Shown piece after piece: positions 25,231-33,270 of a DNA stretch of 33,270 bases. The DNA comes from Bradyrhizobium sp. STM 3843 (GTDB taxonomy: Bacteria; Pseudomonadota; Alphaproteobacteria; Rhizobiales; Xanthobacteraceae), in NCBI RefSeq assembly GCF_000239815.1, contig NZ_CAFK01000053.1, positions 1 through 33,270 of the forward strand, in the 5' to 3' direction. Position 1 is the stretch's first letter, and each line of letters starts with the position of its first letter. The notes under the pieces were generated by a model, which saw only the letters and a program-made list of their open reading frames with translations, searched no databases and was not told the DNA's origin. A program made the translations under genes and the position numbers.

Positions 25231-25543
25231 TGAGGTCTGGTTTTCTGCGAAACGCCTGGCTCGCTCGCACCGGGGGCGAGAATGACCGATGCAAACACAA
25301 AATTGTTCGCACTCGATTAATCAAACCGAGTAAACGAAAATTGCCGGGGCTCTGGCGGTCCGATGGACCGGGCGGCGGGCGACACGCAAGGCGCAGAAGG
25401 CCACGTCTATCTTAGGAAGTGATGAACGCACGGAGAGGGGACGGATGCGTCTGCAACCAGGGCGAGAAAATTGCCCATGCTTTGTAAAGGCTTATTTCAA
25501 ATTCCCGTAATAATACGGATCGGGAAGTTAACGCTCGTTAAGC
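25231..25543. other. Intergenic region between divergent genes
   Basis: This 313-bp stretch should carry promoters for the unknown minus-strand gene and the LuxR-type gene. A small hairpin CGGTCC-GAT-GGACCG lies at 25356-25370. The last 70 bp are AT-rich (TTTGTAAAGGCTTATTTCAA region). No sigma consensus was assigned. Confidence 0.4.
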
Positions 25544-26200
25544 ATGTTTTCGGACACAATCCCGGGCATGTCACAGCCGAGCAAGATCATTGTCGACGAT
25601 CGACCCATGCCGACGGTGCCTGGGCGACAGCTCGCTGACCATCGGCTTCTGGAGGAGAGTCCAAATTCTTCGGACTTCAATTCAGGCGCCCCGACCCACG
25701 TGCCAGGCGCGGAGCCGAGCGGCGATGCGCTTGCGCGCCAGCTAAACGGCTCGCTGATGGCTCTCTTGCTGTACATGGGCGAGATCAAGCAGCAGAGTGA
25801 CAAGATCGCGCAGACACGCACCGAGCGACGCTATCTGCAGGCGATCGTGGACAATGCGGTCGAGCAGACAGAGCGGGTTTGTGCGTTGGTCCGCCAGATC
25901 TCGGGCTCTCATGTGCCTTCGACAACGGGGCGCTCACGCTCTGCGGATCAGAATGCAGCGGGTGGCGCCTCGATGCCAAGCGTCCCGGCCCCGGTTGCCC
26001 GCCAGCAGAGGCCGCTGACGCCGCGCGAACGCGAGGTGTTGCAGCTCATCAGCGAGGGCTATTCCAACAAGCAGGGCGCCTTGCGCATGAGGATCAGCCC
26101 ACGCACGTTCGAGAGCCATCGCGCTGAGGCGATGCGCAAGCTTGGCGCCCGCAATACCGCCGAGCTGGTTCGAGCTGCGCTGCTCCAGGCGCTGGACTGA
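25544..26200 (+). CDS. LuxR-type transcriptional regulator with degenerate histidine-kinase-like dimerisation domain
   Basis: From ATG 25544 the product has 218 residues (ATG 25568 is an alternative). Residues about 157-214 are a GerE/LuxR helix-turn-helix: LTPREREVLQLISEGYSNKQ, then ISPRTFESHRAEAMRKLGAR. Residues about 61-121 resemble a histidine-kinase DHp helix pair (LARQLNGSLMALLLYMGEIK, then LQAIVDNAVEQTERVCALV). The phosphoacceptor position in the usual HDxNN is Arg65 (RQLNG), so phosphorylation there is not expected. The N-terminal 55 residues look disordered. The fold may serve only to dimerise. There is no receiver domain, so the input signal is unknown. The LuxR HTH is clear; the DHp relation is an inference by pattern. 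Confidence 0.88.
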   Translation: MFSDTIPGMSQPSKIIVDDRPMPTVPGRQLADHRLLEESPNSSDFNSGAPTHVPGAEPSGDALARQLNGSLMALLLYMGEIKQQSDKIAQTRTERRYLQAIVDNAVEQTERVCALVRQISGSHVPSTTGRSRSADQNAAGGASMPSVPAPVARQQRPLTPREREVLQLISEGYSNKQGALRMRISPRTFESHRAEAMRKLGARNTAELVRAALLQALD

Positions 26201-26315
26201 GACAGGGCGTCTGCACCGCGTCGACTTGGCCGGGGCACATCGCGCCAGCGAGGCCACAAGCGTCCGTGGCAAAAGCTCGCGGCTGGTCTGCAGCCTTGGC
26301 CGCGAGCTGTTAGAA

Positions 26316-26561
26316 CTAGAAATAGTCTTCCGCGAACGGGCGCACGCGCGATGTCGGCCGCAACGCAGCTTCCGGTTTGGGCGGCATTGGAACGATGGTG
26401 ATGGTCCAGCGCGGCGGCACACTGGCTTCCTTTTCCATCACCGAACGCACATGGCCCGTGATGGTGGCGCCACCGGATTTTACAGTTGCCGGTCTGCCGT
26501 TGAACTGCGCGATGCGAAAACGCCTGACTTCCTTCTGGTCGGCTGTTTCGAATGTAAACAT
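26316..26561 (-). CDS. Small conserved hypothetical protein
   Basis: ATG 26561 lies eight bases after AGGAG and opens an 81-residue frame, MFTFETADQKEVRRFRIAQF and onward. It is beta-like and basic in the middle (RPATVKSGGATITGHVRSVM, then PPRWTITIVPMPPKP) with no signal peptide or Cys. Longer in-frame starts add poor sequence, so this start is preferred. The family is not recognised. It is convergent to the LuxR-type gene and lies downstream of the hybrid kinase gene on the same strand, 282 bp away. Confidence 0.75.
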   Translation of the reverse strand: MFTFETADQKEVRRFRIAQFNGRPATVKSGGATITGHVRSVMEKEASVPPRWTITIVPMPPKPEAALRPTSRVRPFAEDYF

Positions 26562-26843
26562 GGACACATCTCCTATGTTCGCAGGAGTGTCGCAATTCAT
26601 CATTAGTCGTTTGTGAAAATCGCGGGCCGTAGAAGTACGGCAGCGTTTGGCGCGGGCGCTACATGCGACCCGCGTGCGAAAAACAGTCAAAATTGACGAA
26701 ACAGCGACGGCGCTGCAGCGATCTCGTAGGCGAACGTCGGACTCGAAGGTCATCAGAAGTTCCGGATTCCGGTGTGGTTCGATTCGGAGATTCGCTCGAT
26801 GCACTTCGCCGAGGCGATGAAGCAAATTCTCTGAGCCGTCACA

Positions 26844-29417
26844 TTAGTTCGGTTGCGTCTCCTCCAGCTCCTGTGCGCGGGCCGCGGCATAGGCCGCATC
26901 GATGCTGTCCAGCAGCTCCGCGTAGTCCTCCTTCGAGAGGCGCGGCGCGCTCTTCTCCAGCGCCAGAGCGAGGCTCGCAAGCCGTCGATAGCCGAAGGTT
27001 CCTGCAGCGCTCTTCAGCGAATGGGCCTCCCGACCGATCCGGATGCGCTCGCGATTGAGCGAAAGCTCGCGCAGCAATTTCAACCGTGCATCGGTTTCGC
27101 TGATGAAGACGGAATGGATCTCCCGTGCTGCCTCCTCGCCGATCTCGCCCTGCAGCTCGGCATAGGCCTCGTGGTCGAGCGCGGGCTCGGGCGCGACTTC
27201 GGTCTCCAATCGTAGCGTCGCGAGCGAGCCGCTCGTTTCCGTGGGCTGCAATGGCGGGGCCGCAGATCCCTTCAGCGTGTCCCTCGCCGCGGAAGACATC
27301 GGGATCGGGAGGACGCGCAGGATCGCTTCCACCAATGCCTTCTTGCGCGCGGGCTTGACGACGAAATCGTTCATGCCTGCCTCTCGGCAGGCCCTGATAT
27401 CTTCCATGAACGCGTTGGCGGTAAAGGCAATGATCGGAACCTCGGAGCGCCGTTCGCCGCGCGCGCGGATGGTTCGCGTGGCCTGGAAGCCGTCCATCTC
27501 CGGCATCCGGACGTCCATCAGGATCAGGTCGTAGTTGAAGCGGTTGGCGGCCGTGACGGCCTCGGCGCCGTCGCAGGCCGTGTCGGTCTGAATGTCGAAT
27601 TCCTTCAGCATTTTCGTCGCGACCAGCCGGTTGGTCGGATTGTCGTCGACGACCAGCACGCGCAGGGGCCGACCGAACGCCGCGATCCGGCTCTGCAACG
27701 CCGCGAAGATGCCGTCGTCATTCTGTTCGGGCGCAGCCGCCGTCTCTGCGATCGGCAGCGTGAGGCGGAAGGAGAACGTCGAGCCGCGGCCCAAGGTCGA
27801 TGATACGTTGATCTCACCGCCCATCTGTTCGGTCAGGCGCTTGCAGATCGCGAGACCGAGGCCCGAGCCGCCGAAGCGCCGATTGATGGAGGCATCAGCC
27901 TGCACGAAGTTGGCGAACAGCGTGCGGATTTTCTCGGGCGCGATCCCAATGCCGGTGTCGCTGACCGACCATTCGATCGTTGCCTTCTGCCCGTCCCGAG
28001 CGACGCAGCTGGTCGTGACGATGACTTCGCCGGCCGCGGTGAACTTCACCGCGTTCGACACCAGGTTCAGCAGAATTTGGCGGATGCGGCCGGCGTCGCC
28101 AATCAGCGCCGGCGGCAGCTCCGGATCGATGACGCTTCTGATCGTAAGGTCCTTGGCGGCTGCTCGCGGCCCGATGATGGAGAGGGCGTTGTGGACCATC
28201 GCCTCGGCGGAGAAGCCAATGTCTTCAAGCGAGAGCTGGCCGGACTCCAACTTGGAGAAATCGAGAATGTCGTTGAGGATCTCCAGGAGGCTGTCACCGG
28301 CATTGTGGATCGCGACCACCGAGCGCCGCTGCTCGGGATCGAGATCGGTCTCGAGCAACGTGGTGGCGAGCCCGAGCACGGCGTTCATCGGCGTGCGGAT
28401 TTCGTGGCTCATCATGGCCACGAAGGTCGATTTTGCCGCATTCGCCGCCTCCGCGGCATGAATCAGGTGCTCGTGTCGACGCCACCAGCGCGTAATCAGC
28501 ACAGCGGCGGCGAGCACGGCGACAGTGCTGACAAGCGACATGATCGTGAGCAGGGTCGCCATGGCGCGCCAGCTTCTGAGCGCATGTTCTTGTGAGACGG
28601 AGACGACAACGGTGGCCGGATAGCTCGGCAGCATCTTTGCCGCGCGCAGCCTCGCCTCACCGGTCTTGCGGCTCGGCTCGCGAAGCACGCCGCCGGCCGC
28701 AAGGGTGCGCTGGCCGAATCCCGACGAGGGACTGCCGAGCTCGTTGACCGGCGGGAAATGTGCGATCATCACGCCGTCGTCGCGCAGCAGCGCGACGTTG
28801 GCATCGAGTCCGAGCGAAGTGGAGCCGAATACGTTCTCGAGATAGGGCACCGACAGGGCGCCCAGCATCAGTCCCATGAACTCGCCCTTGGCGTCGTTCA
28901 GGCGGCGGGCGAGATAGAAATTCCAGGTGCCGTCGCCGCGGTTCTGATACGGCATGCTGATGACGGTTCCGGGCGCAGTATCTGCCTTCAATGTCGTGAA
29001 ATAATCACGATCGGAGATGTTGACGTCGGGGATGGGCCAGTAACGGGAGAAGTTGAGCAGCTTGCCTTGTGCGTCGATCAGGGTGACAGCATCGAGTTGC
29101 GGCAGGCCCGCGATCTTCTCCTTCAACAGGTGGTGGGTTTCGATATCGGAAGCGGCCACGCGAAAGGTCGTTGCGTCCACGGCGCCGCGACGGACGAGGT
29201 AGTCGCCGACGCTCGACAAGACGAGGTCGACGGACTTCAGCGAGCGATCGGCGTTCTCCGCAAGCGTCAGGCTATAGCGGCTGAGTTCTTCCTCGCTCTC
29301 CTGCAGCGCGCGTTCGCGCAGATTGCTGAGAAAGAACAGGTTGCTGCCGGCGATGATGCCGATCAGGGCCAGCGCGATCGCTGCCGGCACGCCCAGGACG
29401 CGTTTGGAAGCAGCCAT
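26844..29417 (-). CDS. Hybrid sensor histidine kinase with receiver and HPt domains
   Basis: The 857-residue protein has the order of a complete phosphorelay. A first transmembrane segment (about 9-31) is followed by a periplasmic sensing region of about 250 residues with Cache-like features ([20 protein letters not shown], then [11 protein letters not shown]) and a second segment (about 288-310). The HisKA box is [15 protein letters not shown] (His338). The catalytic ATP-binding domain has [15 protein letters not shown] and GGSGLGLAI. The receiver is [12 protein letters not shown] with Asp635 and Lys688. The C-terminal HPt motif is [12 protein letters not shown] (His799). All residues needed for phosphotransfer are present. 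It starts six bases after the stop of the upstream response regulator gene, so the two are almost certainly one operon. Confidence 0.96.
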   Translation of the reverse strand: MAASKRVLGVPAAIALALIGIIAGSNLFFLSNLRERALQESEEELSRYSLTLAENADRSLKSVDLVLSSVGDYLVRRGAVDATTFRVAASDIETHHLLKEKIAGLPQLDAVTLIDAQGKLLNFSRYWPIPDVNISDRDYFTTLKADTAPGTVISMPYQNRGDGTWNFYLARRLNDAKGEFMGLMLGALSVPYLENVFGSTSLGLDANVALLRDDGVMIAHFPPVNELGSPSSGFGQRTLAAGGVLREPSRKTGEARLRAAKMLPSYPATVVVSVSQEHALRSWRAMATLLTIMSLVSTVAVLAAAVLITRWWRRHEHLIHAAEAANAAKSTFVAMMSHEIRTPMNAVLGLATTLLETDLDPEQRRSVVAIHNAGDSLLEILNDILDFSKLESGQLSLEDIGFSAEAMVHNALSIIGPRAAAKDLTIRSVIDPELPPALIGDAGRIRQILLNLVSNAVKFTAAGEVIVTTSCVARDGQKATIEWSVSDTGIGIAPEKIRTLFANFVQADASINRRFGGSGLGLAICKRLTEQMGGEINVSSTLGRGSTFSFRLTLPIAETAAAPEQNDDGIFAALQSRIAAFGRPLRVLVVDDNPTNRLVATKMLKEFDIQTDTACDGAEAVTAANRFNYDLILMDVRMPEMDGFQATRTIRARGERRSEVPIIAFTANAFMEDIRACREAGMNDFVVKPARKKALVEAILRVLPIPMSSAARDTLKGSAAPPLQPTETSGSLATLRLETEVAPEPALDHEAYAELQGEIGEEAAREIHSVFISETDARLKLLRELSLNRERIRIGREAHSLKSAAGTFGYRRLASLALALEKSAPRLSKEDYAELLDSIDAAYAAARAQELEETQPN

Positions 29418-29423
29418 CTTTCG

Positions 29424-29837
29424 CTACCAGCCGGCGGATCTGACCAGTTTCTGCCGCTCGGTGTCCGTCGCGATCTGCTTCAAGGTCTCGCGAAGCAGCT
29501 GCAGATTGATCGGCTTCGCGAACGGCGGACGGACGTTGACGCTGAGAAAGTTTCCGATGCGCACGGTCTCTGCGAGCGCCTTGTCGTCGGATGCGCTGAT
29601 GATGATGACCGGCGCACGACATTTCAGTTCGGCCAGCAGCTCGAGGACCTCGATCCCGGATCGTTCGCCGAGCGAGAGATCGAGCGTGATGCAGTCGAAG
29701 GTCTGTCGCCGCAGCAGGGTGCAGGCCCCTTCGACCGAGTTCACACCGGTTGTGTTGAAGCCGGCCTGAGCGGCAATTTTCCGCAGAATTGACAGATGCA
29801 CATCGGCATCTTCGATCACGAGGAGTTCGTTGCGCAT
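29424..29837 (-). CDS. Stand-alone response regulator (receiver domain only)
   Basis: This 137-residue receiver starts at ATG 29837. It has the acidic pair (LVIEDADVH), phosphoacceptor Asp53 (CITLDLSLGERSG), SA at 81-82 and the conserved Lys108 (PPFAKPINL). There is no output domain, so it would act by protein-protein contact or as a phosphate sink. It is co-transcribed with the hybrid kinase, with six bases between stop and start. The kinase's HPt His799 is the likely phosphodonor, an inference from linkage. Confidence 0.92.
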   Translation of the reverse strand: MRNELLVIEDADVHLSILRKIAAQAGFNTTGVNSVEGACTLLRRQTFDCITLDLSLGERSGIEVLELLAELKCRAPVIIISASDDKALAETVRIGNFLSVNVRPPFAKPINLQLLRETLKQIATDTERQKLVRSAGW

Positions 29838-30007
29838 GTTGCTTTTCCCGTGCCGGCCTGGGCATCGCTCGGCAGGCCCACCGCTTGGTTTAAGCTGGCG
29901 CCTCTGACGCCCTCGTAAATTTTCGATCCCGTAGGATTACGGACGAACGGCGGACAATCGGGACGAGAATTCCGCGGAACCGCGTGTGGCATCGACACGG
30001 TAGGCGC

Positions 30008-30042
30008 GAAAACGGCGGCTGAGCATGCAATCCGCCGCCGTT
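30008..30042 (-). terminator. Rho-independent terminator of the cheY-like gene
   Basis: On the minus strand AACGGCGGC at 30042-30034 pairs with GCCGCCGTT at 30019-30011 around a 14-base loop, and TTC follows. It begins 18 bp after the stop of the cheY-like gene. The stem is nine perfect pairs; the T-run is short. Confidence 0.65.
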
Positions 30043-30059
30043 GTCAACGGGCGGCCGAT

Positions 30060-30449
30060 CTATTCGGCCGGACCGAACACGGCTTCCATCTTGGTCTTGA
30101 GCGTCGCCGCATTGAACGGCTTCACGATATAGTTGCTCACGCCTGCCTTCTTGGCGGCAATGACGTTCTCGGTCTTCGACTCCGCCGTAATCATGATGAA
30201 GGGCGTTTTCGAGAGCTCGGGGCTGGCGCGGACCTCCCGGAGCAGATCGTAGCCGGTCATCGGTTCCATGTTCCAGTCCGAGATGACCAAACCATATTTC
30301 TTGGCCTGCATCTTTGACAGCGCAGCCGATCCATCGCTGGCGTCGTCGACGTTCTCGAATCCGAGTTGCTTCAGCAGGTTGCGGATGATCCGGATCATCG
30401 TGGCGTAGTCATCGACCACCAGGATGGGCATCGACAGATCAAAGGCCAT
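30060..30449 (-). CDS. cheY: CheY-like chemotaxis response regulator
   Basis: This 129-residue single-domain receiver has acidic residues DD at 13-14 (LVVDDYATMIRI), phosphoacceptor Asp58 (LVISDWNMEPMTGYDLL), Thr88 (MITAES) and Lys110 (YIVKPFNAATLK). The DWNMEPMTG signature is characteristic of CheY proteins that bind the flagellar switch, as opposed to receivers paired with DNA-binding domains. It is separated from the Crp/Fnr gene by 220 bp and followed by a terminator, so it is probably monocistronic. The flagellin gene lies 2.7 kb away. No cheA or other chemotaxis gene is in the window. Confidence 0.92.
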   Translation of the reverse strand: MAFDLSMPILVVDDYATMIRIIRNLLKQLGFENVDDASDGSAALSKMQAKKYGLVISDWNMEPMTGYDLLREVRASPELSKTPFIMITAESKTENVIAAKKAGVSNYIVKPFNAATLKTKMEAVFGPAE

Positions 30450-30669
30450 GTCACGTTACTCCGCGCGTTTCGTCATCAGCCGAACACGGGCGAGATATTC
30501 AGCACGAAGACTATTCGACGCTTTTTGGACTCGCGCTCGTCAGCATCTGACAATTATCAGTGCCCGTTGAACAGCGCGTTAATGCCGTCCCGTACAATTG
30601 TCGGGATTGTGAAGGGCGCCGTAATTCTACGGAGGCGGCGTCAGCGGCTCGCGCAACATCTCGACGAGC

Positions 30670-31389
30670 TCAGAGCGAGGAGCGCGGTCGCACCAGGCGG
30701 TCGTACTGTGTCTTGACCGCGGCGTAACATTCGCAAGCGGTCTTCTTCAAGCCCTCAAGATCGACAATATCGATATGGCCGCGACTGTAATGGATGAAGT
30801 TTGCCTGCTGCAAGGTGCTGGCGACCAGCGAGACGCTGTTGCGGCGCGCGCCGATCATATGCGCCAGCGATTCCTGGGTCAGATAAAGCTTGCTGCCGCC
30901 GGACAGGTCGTGCGTCTGCAACAGGCAGCGTGCGAGCCGGGATTCGACGGTATGGGCCGCGTTGCAGCCCGCAGTCTGCTGGGTCTGCACGTAGATGGCG
31001 AGCGCGTGCCTGATGAGCAGCGCCCGGAATGTCGGGCTTTGGTCGGCCGCAGCGCGAAGGCGATCGAGCTCCATCGTGGTCGCGACGCCGGGCACCATCA
31101 CGACGGCGCTGTTCAGCGCGATCGGTTCCACGGTGAGCGCCGATGCGGCGCCAAACACACTGTCGCGTCCGATCATGGCGACCTGCACGCGCTCGCCGCG
31201 TGCCAGATTGACAACCAACGAAATCACGCCGCGATGGGGAAAATAAGCGCGCTGAAGCCTTTCCCCGACCTCGGCGAGGGTCGAATCCTGGAGCAGATCA
31301 ACGACCCGCAAGTGGGGGCGGATGAGCTCAAAATCATCTTCAGTCAGCGCCGACAAAAATCCATTCGGAGAGCGCGGGCTCGTGTCCAA
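30670..31389 (-). CDS. Crp/Fnr-family transcriptional regulator
   Basis: TTG 31389 is chosen over the longer TTG at 31461 because AGGAG lies eight bases before it and the protein then begins near NGFLSALTEDDFELIRPHL, the usual family N-terminus. The 239-residue product has a cyclic-nucleotide-binding-like beta-roll (residues about 25-120) and a C-terminal helix-turn-helix (LTQESLAHMIGARRNSVSLV, then GHIDIVDLEGLK). FNR-type N-terminal Cys clusters are absent, so it is not an iron-sulfur oxygen sensor. The ligand is unknown. It may act by cAMP-independent binding. It faces away from the histidine-kinase-like gene and has a palindrome 165 bp upstream. Confidence 0.88.
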   Translation of the reverse strand: MDTSPRSPNGFLSALTEDDFELIRPHLRVVDLLQDSTLAEVGERLQRAYFPHRGVISLVVNLARGERVQVAMIGRDSVFGAASALTVEPIALNSAVVMVPGVATTMELDRLRAAADQSPTFRALLIRHALAIYVQTQQTAGCNAAHTVESRLARCLLQTHDLSGGSKLYLTQESLAHMIGARRNSVSLVASTLQQANFIHYSRGHIDIVDLEGLKKTACECYAAVKTQYDRLVRPRSSL

Positions 31390-31553
31390 AGTCAGATCTC
31401 CTGCCTTGCTGGTAAGGACGCCTCCAGCCAGCCGACAATGCACGCTGATCACCCCACACAATGAATCTCGTGCGTTCCTCTGACAAGAGAAATCGGCCGG
31501 GAAGCCTTCGTTCGATTTTTAGCTAAATTCGCTCTGATCTGTGTGGATGGTAT

Positions 31554-31567
31554 TGTGCAGATGCACA
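31554..31567. promoter_or_regulatory. Inverted repeat, possible regulator site
   Basis: TGTGCA-GA-TGCACA is a perfect 6-2-6 palindrome 165 bp upstream of the Crp/Fnr start. Crp/Fnr proteins bind palindromes of related form (TGTGA-N6-TCACA), so autoregulation is possible, but the match is only partial. Confidence 0.35.
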
Positions 31568-31689
31568 GGGACGCTGAACGAGATAGTTCAGTTCAGTTCA
31601 GGCGTCGGCCAGGGATGGTGGTACCCCGCATGCGCCTTGGCGAACAGCGGGTTGTTGCATTGTCGACCGCGATCGTGAGACGTGAAGTA

Positions 31690-31710
31690 GCTCGGCATGA
31701 AATGCCGAGC
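31690..31710. repeat. 9-bp stem hairpin
   Basis: GCTCGGCAT-GAA-ATGCCGAGC is a perfect inverted repeat with a three-base loop. There is no T-run on either side, so it is not a clear terminator. It could be a dispersed element or an RNA structure. Confidence 0.45.
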
Positions 31711-32147
31711 CCGTCCTTGCGCATGCGCTGCCAGCATTCCGTCCGATGGGCATTGAACAACATGACGCATGATGGGAGTCGACGATGTAACTTCGTGTCG
31801 GTGTGATTGACAGGCCGCGGCATTGCAGACGAGAGTGAATGAACGCGCTGATTCGTCGGGTTCTCACGCTTGATCCGCAATGGTCGCCTTTGCAATCTGG
31901 GGCGATCACTATTCGAGTTGTCGGTGTGGAAGTCGATCTCGCGCGGCGACTTGGCTCAAGCAGGTGACGCCTGCGTGTCGAGCCGTCGGAGTCATTGGCT
32001 TTGATGGTGTTCGCGCATGGCGACGACGGCGGCGGTGCACGAGTCCCGTATCGCGTTTCGATTTGCAAGTCCGCAGGCGGATTCGCAGCCCGCGCTGTAA
32101 GGACTTCAAATCGCGGCATTGGTTCGTCAAATCCAGGAATGCGGAAG

Positions 32148-32900
32148 ATGGCGGCACCATTTCAACAACAGAAGCCTGATCAGCCTACGTCGGAAGACGG
32201 TGCGGACGCCGAGGAGCAGACGCTATTGAGCCAAGGGCAGGGCATGGCGCTGGTCGGCCAGGTCGCCGGCGGCATACTTCACGACTTCAACAATGTCCTG
32301 ACGGTCATCACGGGGACCATCGATATACTTGCCCAAGCGGTGACGGACCGACCGGAGCTTGCGGCCGTGGCGCGGCTGATCGACGAGGCTGCGAGTCGAG
32401 GTGCAAGGCTGACCTCACAGCTCCTGGCTTTCGCTCGTGGGCGGCCGCCCCAGCCGTGTCAAGTTGACATCAACGAGCTGCTGACCGATGTCGGCCGTCT
32501 GCTTCGTCCTACCCTGGGGGCGCAGATCGAGATCACCACCGAAGTGGCAGCCGAGATGCCGAACGCCTTTGCTGATCCGGGCCAGCTCATGGCGGCGCTG
32601 CTTTGTCTCGGAATAACCGCACGCAATGCGATGCCGGAAGGCGGGGCGCTGCACTTCGAAGCCGGCTGTTCGGTGGTCAATGCTGCGGATCGGGCCGCAG
32701 TCAATTGCGTCGTGATTTCGCTCAAGGTGATGGCGAATGGAAACATCGCCGTGAGCTCGTCCCAGATGTTTACCCAGATCGGGATGGTCGAAGACTTCGT
32801 CAGGCGGTCGAACGGGCGTCTCTCCATCGAGGAAGCTGCAGGGGCCGTGGCAAGGGTCGAGATTTCACTGCCGCGCGCGGAGTTTCCTCCTCATGGTTAG
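32148..32900 (+). CDS. Histidine-kinase-like protein with degenerate ATP-binding domain
   Basis: ATG 32148 lies nine bases after AGGA and gives 250 residues. The DHp region keeps the phosphoacceptor, His45 in GGILHDFNNVLTVI, and the second helix (DEAASRGARLTSQLLAFARG). The C-terminal half aligns with a HATPase domain, but the key residues are gone. The N-box (usually NLAVNARDAMP) is CLGITARNAMP with Thr157 for Asn. The DTGxG box reads VMANG with no Asp. The GxGLGL box is absent, although the final strand GRLSIEEAAGAVARVEISLP remains. Autophosphorylation is therefore unlikely. It could be a phosphotransferase accepting phosphate from a receiver, as ChpT does, which is an inference. No membrane segment is seen. 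It sits 275 bp upstream of the flagellin gene. Confidence 0.85.
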   Translation: MAAPFQQQKPDQPTSEDGADAEEQTLLSQGQGMALVGQVAGGILHDFNNVLTVITGTIDILAQAVTDRPELAAVARLIDEAASRGARLTSQLLAFARGRPPQPCQVDINELLTDVGRLLRPTLGAQIEITTEVAAEMPNAFADPGQLMAALLCLGITARNAMPEGGALHFEAGCSVVNAADRAAVNCVVISLKVMANGNIAVSSSQMFTQIGMVEDFVRRSNGRLSIEEAAGAVARVEISLPRAEFPPHG

Positions 32901-33174
32901 CGGCGGGCTAATGGACCGCAGATAGCGCCGAGGAACGATCCGTCTTGCCCCATCAAGGAAAGTGAATTTCGGACACGGGCGCTTGCCGACCTGTTTGGGC
33001 ACAAATTGACATCAACGATTAGGGTGCAGTTAGGGATAACCACGGCAGCCGTCCTTCTCCCTGGAAATGCAGAACACCGTTTAACGAACGGGTAGGACTC
33101 CGCGGACCAGTCTGCGCCATCGCCGACAGAACTGTGCGGCGGTGTTCAAACTGTTCATCCAGAAGGGAATGACA

Positions 33175-33270
33175 ATGTCAGGTATCGTTCTTTCGGCGTC
33201 GGTGCGCCAGAATCTGCTCTCGCTGCAGTCGACCGCCCAGCTTCTCGCCACCACCCAGAACAACCTCGCC
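33175..33270 (+). CDS. Flagellin, N-terminal fragment (3' end outside window)
   Basis: ATG 33175 follows AAGGGA at six bases and opens 32 codons before the window ends. The sequence MSGIVLSASVRQNLLSLQST and onward is the conserved flagellin D0 N-terminus of the rhizobial type, with the hydrophobic heptad SVRQNLLSLQ and TTQNNLA. The product would polymerise into the flagellar filament after export through the flagellar type III apparatus. The region 32901-33174 should hold its promoter, but no sigma consensus was clear. Confidence 0.9.
   Translation, partial: MSGIVLSASVRQNLLSLQSTAQLLATTQNNLA

Larger units (their letters stand above)
31390..32147. other. Long intergenic region with palindromes, no convincing gene
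   Basis: This 760-bp stretch lies between the Crp/Fnr gene and the histidine-kinase-like gene. It holds a 6-2-6 inverted repeat at 31554-31567, a (GTTCA)3 run near 31586-31600 and a 9-bp stem hairpin at 31690-31710. Reading frames of 60-170 codons occur on both strands but have Arg/Ser/His-rich, shadow-like composition and no ribosome binding site. Confidence 0.45.

Noticed and set aside
26690..26836. Protein-like plus-strand tail (FRIPVWFDSEIRSMHFAEAM)
   Set aside because: The frame follows a TAG and lacks any start codon and ribosome binding site; it may be a fragment of an older gene.
31588..32119. Overlapping minus-strand frames of 60-173 codons before the histidine-kinase-like gene
   Set aside because: Their Arg/Ser/His-rich composition, overlaps with each other and lack of ribosome binding sites suggest chance frames.
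1..33270. tRNA, rRNA, CRISPR arrays, insertion sequences
   Set aside because: No tRNA-like arm pattern, rRNA stretch, regularly spaced short repeats or transposase frame was recognised by eye. A tRNAscan or IS search was not possible.

Overview
The window reads like an alphaproteobacterial chromosome, most likely Bradyrhizobium or a close relative in Nitrobacteraceae. The reasons are high-GC coding regions, a flagellin start typical of that group, an H-NS-like protein with the rhizobial C-terminal DNA-binding motif, a large KatE-type catalase, an Azospirillum-type indolepyruvate/phenylpyruvate decarboxylase, and one GGAAC-N16-CGTT site matching the EcfG general-stress promoter of this group. 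This is recognition from memory; no search was run. Layout: (1) 1-7.9 kb is a type I secretion locus. It holds the C-terminal part of a large repeat protein (118-residue repeats with DxNGDG calcium-binding-like loops), a secreted caspase-fold protein that has lost both catalytic residues, and divergently transcribed HlyD-type adaptor and HlyB-type ABC exporter genes. (2) 8.1-16.2 kb is gene-poor. It contains a small membrane protein, an H-NS-like regulator, a PEP-CTERM-like surface protein, an exopolysaccharide-initiating sugar transferase, and several short, secreted or coiled-coil hypothetical proteins separated by long stretches with no convincing gene. (3) 16.3-25.2 kb is metabolic and stress-related: a GH13 alpha-amylase-family enzyme with a TTG start, the keto-acid decarboxylase, a tandem AprI/Inh-type inhibitor-like protein, a large catalase, a cupin with an EcfG-type promoter, and secreted or unknown proteins. 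(4) 25.5-33.3 kb is a signalling block. It has a LuxR-type regulator fused to a degenerate histidine-kinase dimerisation domain, a response regulator and hybrid kinase pair with HPt domain, a CheY-like protein, a Crp/Fnr regulator, a histidine-kinase-like protein with an eroded ATP-binding domain, and the start of a flagellin gene cut by the window edge. How the parts may work together: the first block would build and export a large calcium-binding surface or extracellular protein. The PEP-CTERM-like protein and sugar transferase also point to the cell surface. The last block looks like phosphorelay control close to motility genes, with two members that appear to have lost kinase chemistry. 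The most unusual items are the catalytically dead caspase-fold protein beside the secretion system, the two degenerate histidine-kinase relatives, a sigma-54-like promoter in front of a small coiled-coil gene, and a possible small membrane protein behind a strong ribosome binding site but lacking a normal start codon.
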